7,856 bases of DNA from Candidatus Poseidoniaceae archaeon (GTDB taxonomy: Archaea > Thermoplasmatota > Poseidoniia > Poseidoniales > Poseidoniaceae). The number at the start of each line of letters is the position of its first letter. Position 1 is the stretch's first letter. The notes below the pieces were generated by a model that worked only from the letters and a program-made list of their open reading frames with translations, ran no database searches and had not been told where the DNA came from. Position numbers and translations under genes: made by a program. The stretch is from the NCBI GenBank assembly GCA_013330925.1, contig DUHJ01000031.1, forward strand, positions 1 to 7,856. Reading direction: 5' to 3'. Shown here piece by piece: positions 1-6,620 of the stretch.

Positions 1-792
1 GACCTCACGACGCCGCAAATCTTGGAGCACCTCTGGGCTTGTGGCTTGGAAGGTCACATCGCTGCGCATTTTGCGTCGTTCCAAGCCTCCGTCGAGTAAG
101 GCAATGCTGCCGTTTTCGACCAGACGAGGCATGTCGGGGTGGGCACGTCGCTTTTGCATGACCAGGCCTTCGATGATTTCTGAGTCGGTGGCCGGGCGGC
201 CAATGGCGTGGACGGTGGAGACCCGTGTGGGGTCCACTTCTGTGGTGCCGTCCACCGTGCGTTCCACACAACGCGCGGCTTCCATGGCCAAGTGAGCAAG
301 CCGCTCTTGGACGCCTCGGCCGGATTTCCCAGCCAAACTAGAGTGGACCGCAGTGACGAGTTCCTCGTCGCTTCCCTCGAACGCGATGCTCTCCAAGTGG
401 GTCATCGCTTCGCTTTCCGCCAAGCGGTAGCCACGGACGATGGTGCTTGGGTGAATGCCTTGGAGGACCAAATGCCATGCGTTTCGAAGGAGTTCAGCGG
501 CGATCACCACCGCAGACGTGGTTCCGTCACGAGCAACCCGGTCTTGGGCCGAAGAGGCATCGATCAGCATCCGTGCGACGGGATGCTCCACCCGTGCGGT
601 TTCCAAGACCGTCACGCCGTCGTTGGTGACCAGCGTTCGACCTTGGTCGTCGAGCAGGAGCTTGTCCAGTCCCTTTGGGCCGAGGGTGCTGCGTACTGCT
701 CCGGACAACGCCATGGCCGCGGCGATGTTCTTCCGAAGGGCGACACGGCCGGTCGTGCGTTCGGTGTCTTCGAGCACCGGGGCTTCGGCCAT
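1..792 (-). CDS. Thermosome (group II chaperonin) subunit, N-terminal half, truncated by window edge
   Basis: An ATP-dependent chaperonin subunit that would assemble into a double-ring cytosolic folding chamber. The 264 visible residues are about half of a usual subunit of roughly 540. They cover the N-terminal equatorial domain (about 1-130), the intermediate region, and the start of the apical domain. Visible family motifs are RTTGR (13-17), STLGPKGLDK (35-44), TNDGVTVLE (56-64), DGTTSAVVIA (89-98), HPSTIVRGYRLA (114-125), the LAGKSGRG stretch (153-160, where the family has TSLTGKG-like sequence), and EIIEGLVMQK (205-214). The Asp of DGTT, a catalytic residue in this family, is D89, but the normally near-invariant Gly before it is Arg (R88). 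The ATG at 792 has a GGTGG seven bases upstream. A GTG at 813 in the same frame would add MLLGGHA and resembles the amino ends of other thermosomes, so the start is not settled. It follows dnaK by 42 bases (21 from the GTG) and is probably cotranscribed. Family identity is very secure. Confidence 0.95.
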   Translation of the reverse strand, partial: MAEAPVLEDTERTTGRVALRKNIAAAMALSGAVRSTLGPKGLDKLLLDDQGRTLVTNDGVTVLETARVEHPVARMLIDASSAQDRVARDGTTSAVVIAAELLRNAWHLVLQGIHPSTIVRGYRLAESEAMTHLESIAFEGSDEELVTAVHSSLAGKSGRGVQERLAHLAMEAARCVERTVDGTTEVDPTRVSTVHAIGRPATDSEIIEGLVMQKRRAHPDMPRLVENGSIALLDGGLERRKMRSDVTFQATSPEVLQDLRRREV

Positions 793-834
793 GGCGTGGC
801 CACCGAGGAGCACGTCTTCAACCGTGCGTCAGCC

Positions 835-2715
<1,881 letters not shown>

Positions 2716-2721
2716 GTGTGT

Positions 2722-2727
2722 TCCTCC
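2722..2727 (-). promoter_or_regulatory. Shine-Dalgarno site of dnaK
   Basis: Read on the minus strand, GGAGGA lies six bases before the ATG at 2715. It decides the start: the in-frame TTG at 2739, which overlaps the stop of the upstream gene, would place this ribosome-binding site inside the coding region. It is the strongest such site in the window. The other genes have weaker or no obvious matches. Confidence 0.85.
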
Positions 2728-2735
2728 AAAGGTGT

Positions 2736-3440
2736 TCAAAGAATGGGGATGCCGCCGTCGTCTTCGTCGTCGTCATCGTCGGCCAAATCGATGGCGATGC
2801 TGCCGTCCTCGACGATGGGCTGCTCGTCGTCGTAGCCTTCGTCGATGTCCTCGTCAGAGGGCGTCTCGTCAAGGGGCACCAAGCGGAGGGTGATGTCGAG
2901 GATGCCGTTGTTCAGCGTCCAATCGACGACGTCTTCGCAGCGGTGAGGCAAGGAGACCCTTGCCACTGGAGTGATTTGGGTGCGTCGCAACACCTCGATT
3001 TGTTGCCCTCGCTCCACCAGAGCAAGTTCCACTTGATCTTCGGTGAGGTCGGCCTTTCGGGCCACATCGAGGGTGATGATCATGTTCCAATCCTCGAGGA
3101 ACACGTCGCTTGGGGGCAGGACGATGTCAGGGTCGTTGTTCAGGACCTCGTCGTCCACTTCGACTTGCTTTGCGTCGACGGTCACGTCGAGTCCAAGGCC
3201 GCGCATCAGGTCCTCAAGCCCACCGCCGTTCTGGAACAGCCGGCCAAGTTCCTCCATGTCGAGGTTGAACCGCACGTCTCCGTTGGCCTTCTCAAGGTCC
3301 AAGCCCATGTTTTCGAGGTGCTTTCGGAACAGGTCCATCATTCGGTCGAGGTCGTCCCGATCGAACTCGATTCCAAAGGTGGCCAGCATCTGCAACAGCT
3401 GCTCCATGAGCCGCTCTTCCCAATCGTCGCCGTCCGCCAT
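2736..3440 (-). CDS. Small heat-shock protein (Hsp20/alpha-crystallin type) with long N-terminal region and acidic tail
   Basis: Probably an ATP-independent holdase that keeps unfolding proteins soluble and passes them to DnaK. It has 234 residues, longer than the usual 140-170. Residues 1-110 are an acidic, helix-prone region with Met- and Leu-rich amphipathic stretches ([14 protein letters not shown], 11-24) and a [12 protein letters not shown] segment (72-83). Residues about 113-189 fit the alpha-crystallin beta-sandwich: [10 protein letters not shown] (118-127), QVELAL (136-141), IEVL (148-151), VSLP (162-165) and the signature region [12 protein letters not shown] (174-185), corresponding to the family's GxL. 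Residues 190-230 are strongly acidic, including an eight-residue Asp/Glu run (221-228). The protein ends in IPIL, matching the I-x-I anchor that small Hsps dock into a neighbouring subunit. The ATG at 3440 has GAGG seven bases upstream. It is first in the cluster, 20 bases before dnaK. The family call rests on motif pattern, not on a search; a more remote Hsp20-like protein of other function is possible. Confidence 0.8.
   Translation of the reverse strand: MADGDDWEERLMEQLLQMLATFGIEFDRDDLDRMMDLFRKHLENMGLDLEKANGDVRFNLDMEELGRLFQNGGGLEDLMRGLGLDVTVDAKQVEVDDEVLNNDPDIVLPPSDVFLEDWNMIITLDVARKADLTEDQVELALVERGQQIEVLRRTQITPVARVSLPHRCEDVVDWTLNNGILDITLRLVPLDETPSDEDIDEGYDDEQPIVEDGSIAIDLADDDDDEDDGGIPIL
2757..2780 (-). 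repeat. Asp/Glu codon run in the small Hsp tail
   Basis: A run of GAC/GAT/GAA codons on the minus strand encodes eight consecutive acidic residues (221-228) just before the GGIPIL end. It is coding low-complexity sequence and may be prone to length variation between strains. It keeps frame and is not a separate element. Confidence 0.6.
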
Positions 3441-3447
3441 ATGCTCG

Positions 3448-3451
3448 CCTC
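3448..3451 (-). promoter_or_regulatory. Shine-Dalgarno-like site of the small Hsp gene
   Basis: Minus-strand GAGG, seven bases before the ATG at 3440, supports that start. There is no competing in-frame upstream start with a better site. Confidence 0.55.
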
Positions 3452-3458
3452 AGTAGTG

Positions 3459-3469
3459 AACCTCAGGTT
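3459..3469. repeat. 11-base inverted repeat, possible operator
   Basis: AACCT-C-AGGTT is a perfect inverted repeat with five-base arms around one central base. It lies just downstream of the start site predicted from the TATA-like box for the chaperone cluster, where a bound repressor could block transcription. An arm this short can arise by chance, so a regulatory role is inference. Confidence 0.35.
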
Positions 3470-3541
3470 ACATAGTGGCGTCAGCGTCGGGGTATTTCAA
3501 GGTATGGCGCACGAAGTCCGTGGCCGCGTGGTCAAGTTCAT

Positions 3542-3552
3542 GGGTTGAACCC
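3542..3552. repeat. Second 11-base inverted repeat near the aminotransferase start
   Basis: GGGTT-G-AACCC is a perfect inverted repeat with five-base arms, 15 bases upstream of the ATG at 3568. It has the same geometry as the repeat at 3459-3469, but its GGTT and AACC half-sites are in the opposite order. It could be an operator or a small hairpin in the mRNA leader. It may also be chance. Confidence 0.3.
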
Positions 3553-3567
3553 GAAGTCCAGCACCTG

Positions 3568-5076
3568 ATGAGCACGGCGGCCGTACAGCACGATGCCCTC
3601 CAACGCCTTCACGCCATTCGTTCGCGGCAAGGTAAGTCCGGAACTCCCGGGCTCGATGACGCGACCATCGTGCGCTTTGTTGACCGTGATGCTCGCCTGC
3701 TCCAGGCAATCGGAGAAGCTGAACAGCGGCTCGATACGCTCGTGGACGAACTTGGGGAGAACGCGGTCTTCGGAGACGAAGGCGACCTTGTGCGTGACCT
3801 GCAATCTGGCTTCGTGAATTTCTACGCCGCACCGACGGTCAACCCGTACGTCGCGCTTGCAGCCCGTGGTCCGTGGATCGTGACGGCCCATGGCGCCGTG
3901 CTTCACGACAACGGCGGCTACGGCATGCTCGGTGCAGGCCATGGACCTCAGGACGTCATCGACGCCATGGCCGGGAACCACGTCATGGCCAACGTGATGA
4001 CGCCCTCGTTCAGCCAGCATCGATTCATCCAACGCTTGCGCCGAGAGATTGGGCACAGCCGGGAAGACGGCTGCCCCTTCGACCGCTTCATTTGCATGAA
4101 CTCGGGTTCGGAAGGCATGACGGTGGGGATGCGCATCTGCGACGTCAACGCCCTCCACATGACGGGCCCCGGTGGTCGCCATGAAGGGAAACCCACCCGG
4201 ATGCTGGCCATCGAACGGGCCTTCCACGGCCGAACCGACCGCCCTGCCCAAATTTCCCACTCCTGCAAAGACGGTTACGATCGAAACCTGAACACCTTCC
4301 AAGGCAGGGAGAACCTTGCCCTGATTCCCGCCAACGACGTGGACGCGCTCCGAGCTGCCTTTGCACAAGCCGACGCCGAGGGCGTGTTCATCGAATTGCT
4401 CGCCATCGAACCCGTCCAGGGCGAAGGTGCACCGGGTGTCTGCGTTGAACGAGCCTTCTACGACGAAGCCCGTCGCCTGACCCGCGAACACGGCAGCATG
4501 CTCGTGGTCGATTCCGTGCAGGCCGGCCTCCGCGGTCAAGGATGCTTGAGCATCGTCGATTACGAAGGCTTCCAAGACGCAGAAGCCCCCGACATGGAGG
4601 CCTGGTCGAAAGCCATCAATGCAGGCCAATTCCCGCTTTCGGTGGTCGGAATGACCGCAGAAGTTGCTGACATGTACGTCACTGGAATCTACGGCAACAC
4701 GATGACCACGAACCCCCGCGCGCTCGAAACCGCCATTGCGGTGCTCGACCGCATCACGCCGGAGTTGCGCGACAACATCCGTGCACGTGGCAAAGAATTG
4801 GTCGCGGGGTTGGAAGGGGTCATGGCCGACCATCCCGATGCCGTTCTTTCCGTGCAGGGCACGGGGCTGCTGGTATGCGCCGAACTGGATCCCGAGCGCT
4901 TCCCCGTGGTCGGGGACGAGAAGGTCGAGATGTGGTGCCGTCGACACGGTCTGGGCATCATCCACGGTGGACGAAACGCGTTGCGGTATACCCCTCACTT
5001 TGGATTGACCAGCGAAGAGGTCAGCCTCGTCGTTGACATGACCAGGAAGGTCATCGAGCACTTCAGCGCCGCGTGA
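3568..5076 (+). CDS. Class III PLP-dependent aminotransferase, substrate unknown
   Basis: A fold-type I, PLP-dependent aminotransferase of the class III (ornithine/GABA/lysine-omega) family, 502 residues and probably a cytosolic dimer. The fold begins around RGPWIVTAHGAVLHDNGGYG (100-119). Further motifs are NSGSEG (178-183, the cofactor phosphate loop), AFHGRT (218-223), EPVQGEG (281-287), VVDSVQAG (313-320) with D315 expected to pair with the pyridine nitrogen, WSKAI with K348 as the Schiff-base lysine, and GNTMTTNPRALE (376-387), whose Thr probably contacts cofactor phosphate across the dimer. DSVQAG replaces the usual DEVQTG. An unusual N-terminal region of about 85 residues precedes the conserved fold. 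The ATG at 3568 is preferred, although no clear ribosome-binding site precedes it, because the in-frame extension to a GTG at 3475 reads as unstructured shadow sequence. Transcribed away from the chaperones and tail to tail with the aminopeptidase gene, it gets no functional hint from neighbours. Class is secure; lysine, ornithine or another omega-amine are all possible substrates. Confidence 0.9.
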   Translation: MSTAAVQHDALQRLHAIRSRQGKSGTPGLDDATIVRFVDRDARLLQAIGEAEQRLDTLVDELGENAVFGDEGDLVRDLQSGFVNFYAAPTVNPYVALAARGPWIVTAHGAVLHDNGGYGMLGAGHGPQDVIDAMAGNHVMANVMTPSFSQHRFIQRLRREIGHSREDGCPFDRFICMNSGSEGMTVGMRICDVNALHMTGPGGRHEGKPTRMLAIERAFHGRTDRPAQISHSCKDGYDRNLNTFQGRENLALIPANDVDALRAAFAQADAEGVFIELLAIEPVQGEGAPGVCVERAFYDEARRLTREHGSMLVVDSVQAGLRGQGCLSIVDYEGFQDAEAPDMEAWSKAINAGQFPLSVVGMTAEVADMYVTGIYGNTMTTNPRALETAIAVLDRITPELRDNIRARGKELVAGLEGVMADHPDAVLSVQGTGLLVCAELDPERFPVVGDEKVEMWCRRHGLGIIHGGRNALRYTPHFGLTSEEVSLVVDMTRKVIEHFSAA

Positions 5077-5089
5077 AGCGGCTCTGCCC

Positions 5090-6586
5090 TCACGCGTCTG
5101 TGATCAGGTGGTGCAGGGTTCGGACGTGAACCCCGGTTGCACCGTGCTTCACCGTCGCGTTGGTCTTGGCGCCCCAGAAGGTGCCGGCGATGTCCATGTG
5201 TGCCCAAGGAATCTGTTCCTCGTCGTCGCCTTTGCCGCGGCTTGGGACGAACTGCTTCAGGAACGCGGCGGCGGTGTTGGCGCCGCCCCAGCGGCCGGCC
5301 CCGAGGTTGCGGGTGTCGGCGATCTTCGAATCGGTCATCTCCTTCTCGAAGGCAGGCAAGAGCGGCATTGGCCAAGCGAGTTCGCCCACCGCGTTCCCGG
5401 CATCATGAATGCGGGACCGCAGGTCGTCATCGTTGGACCACAGTCCAGTGGCCTCGTGGCCGAGGGCCACGACGCACGCTCCGGTCAGGGTGGCGAGGTC
5501 GATGATGTACTCCGGGTCGTATTCGCCGGCCTTCCATAGGCCGTCGGACAGCACCAAGCGTCCTTCTGCGTCGGTGTTCAGCACCTCGATGGTCTTGCCA
5601 GAGTAAGTGCGAATCACGTCGCCGGGTCGCTGCGCATTGGCTGCGGGCATGTTTTCGGCCATGCAGGCGATGCCCGTGACCTTGCCTTCCCAGCCGGTTT
5701 CGACCAGCGCATGCATGAGGCCAAACACGACGGCAGAACCGCCCATGTCGTACTTCATTTCGTCCATCGACGGGCTCGGCTTGATCGAGATGCCACCGGT
5801 GTCGAAGGTGATGCCCTTGCCGACGATGACCGGTGCTCGACCGGCCACTTCTGCGTTCAGTTCGAAGATGACCATGCAAGGCTTGCGTGACGAACCCATG
5901 CCGACGGCCACCAAACCGCCCATGCCACGTTCGAGGGCTTCCTCGTAGGTGATGACGGAGACGTTCAGGCGGTCCGACTGTTCGGCGAACTCCATCGCTT
6001 GACGGGCGTAGGCCATCGGGTAGAGGTCGTTGGGCGGACAGTTGCCCAGGTCACGGGCTCGGTGGACGCCCTTCACGACGCCAGCCATGCGCTCCACCAC
6101 GGTCGCGAGCGGCCCGGTGTCTTCGTCTTCGCACGCGAATCGGACGACGGCTTCAGCGTCGTCGTCCTCGTCTTCGTCGTCCTTGGTGATGTACACGTCG
6201 TAACTGTAGTCGCGGAGCATCATGCCCTCTGCCATGGCCGCCAGGTCGTGCATGTCGCCGTCTTCGGCCGCGACGGTGAATTCCTTGCCGTGGCTGGGCT
6301 TCATGGCCGCGGTGACCTTGGCTCCGATCTCGCGCCAGACGTCCTGGTCGAGGTCCTTGGACTTGCCAAGCCCCACGAGGAGGGCTCGTCCTTCACCGGT
6401 GCCGACGAGGGCAAGGATTTCCCCCTTCTTGCCCTTGAAGTCGCCATCGCTGAGGGCGTTGGCGATCTGCGACTTGAGCGCAGAGGGCACGCCGGTGAGG
6501 CTGGCGTCGGCGACGTCGTCGCCTTGTGTGAGCGGAAGGATGAGGGTGCCGTGAAGCGTGTTGCTCGGGCTGATTTCAATGCGCAT
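5090..6586 (-). CDS. pepA: Leucyl aminopeptidase, M17 family
   Basis: A cytosolic two-metal exopeptidase that removes N-terminal residues from peptides, usually a hexamer. It is complete at 498 residues. A variable N-terminal domain (about 1-165) is followed by the catalytic domain. All metal and catalytic residues known from E. coli PepA appear at a constant offset of 13: K257 and D262 in VGKGITFDTGG (255-265), K269 in SIKP, D280 in KYDMGG, and D339, E341 and R343 in the family signature NTDAEGRL (337-344). It should therefore be active. The N-terminal domain carries a run of eight acidic residues (136-143), which probably forms a loop. The ATG at 6586 gives MRIEIS and a family-typical length; longer in-frame starts would overlap the upstream carboxypeptidase gene. 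The ribosome-binding site is weak (GGGAA). It lies 34 bases after the M14 gene and is probably cotranscribed, which suggests a shared role in peptide use. It ends 13 bases from the stop of the convergent aminotransferase. Confidence 0.96.
   Translation of the reverse strand: MRIEISPSNTLHGTLILPLTQGDDVADASLTGVPSALKSQIANALSDGDFKGKKGEILALVGTGEGRALLVGLGKSKDLDQDVWREIGAKVTAAMKPSHGKEFTVAAEDGDMHDLAAMAEGMMLRDYSYDVYITKDDEDEDDDAEAVVRFACEDEDTGPLATVVERMAGVVKGVHRARDLGNCPPNDLYPMAYARQAMEFAEQSDRLNVSVITYEEALERGMGGLVAVGMGSSRKPCMVIFELNAEVAGRAPVIVGKGITFDTGGISIKPSPSMDEMKYDMGGSAVVFGLMHALVETGWEGKVTGIACMAENMPAANAQRPGDVIRTYSGKTIEVLNTDAEGRLVLSDGLWKAGEYDPEYIIDLATLTGACVVALGHEATGLWSNDDDLRSRIHDAGNAVGELAWPMPLLPAFEKEMTDSKIADTRNLGAGRWGGANTAAAFLKQFVPSRGKGDDEEQIPWAHMDIAGTFWGAKTNATVKHGATGVHVRTLHHLITDA
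6158..6181 (-). repeat. Asp/Glu codon run in the M17 aminopeptidase
   Basis: Minus-strand GAC/GAA/GAG codons encode eight acidic residues in a row (136-143) within the poorly conserved N-terminal domain. It is in frame and outside the catalytic domain, so probably a solvent-exposed loop. It resembles the acidic run in the small Hsp gene. Confidence 0.55.
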
Positions 6587-6620
6587 GTGGATTCCCGGTT
6601 GTGGACCGAGGGGGGGCACT

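Larger units (their letters stand above)
3441..3567. promoter_or_regulatory. Divergent control region between chaperone cluster and aminotransferase
   Basis: These 127 bases separate the starts of two genes pointing away from each other and must hold both promoters. On the minus strand TTGAAATA (3500-3493) is the most TATA-like stretch. It lies 52 bases before the small Hsp ATG, and a start site about 25 bases downstream would fall near 3471. No equally convincing box is visible for the plus-strand gene; GTATTTCAAG around 3492 or TTACATAG at 3468-3475 are weak options. No plausible gene lies within. Promoter assignment is tentative because archaeal boxes are short and degenerate. Confidence 0.4.

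Noticed and set aside
3475..3567. N-terminal extension of the aminotransferase to a GTG at 3475
   Set aside because: The 31 added residues show no family similarity and would occupy most of the divergent promoter space. The ATG at 3568 gives a sensible protein.
3538..5061. Minus-strand open frame of 507 codons opposite the whole aminotransferase
   Set aside because: Its length is striking, but the plus strand carries the complete set of class III aminotransferase motifs. The minus translation is rich in His and Val without any recognisable fold, typical of a shadow frame.
6596..6608. Small hairpin CGGT/ACCG between the M14 and M17 genes
   Set aside because: A four-base stem with a five-base loop is too weak to call a terminator or attenuator in GC-rich DNA.
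6610..6616. Run of seven G bases as a possible phase-variable tract
   Set aside because: It lies in the gap between two intact genes, so slippage would not shift either frame, and seven bases is short for phase variation.
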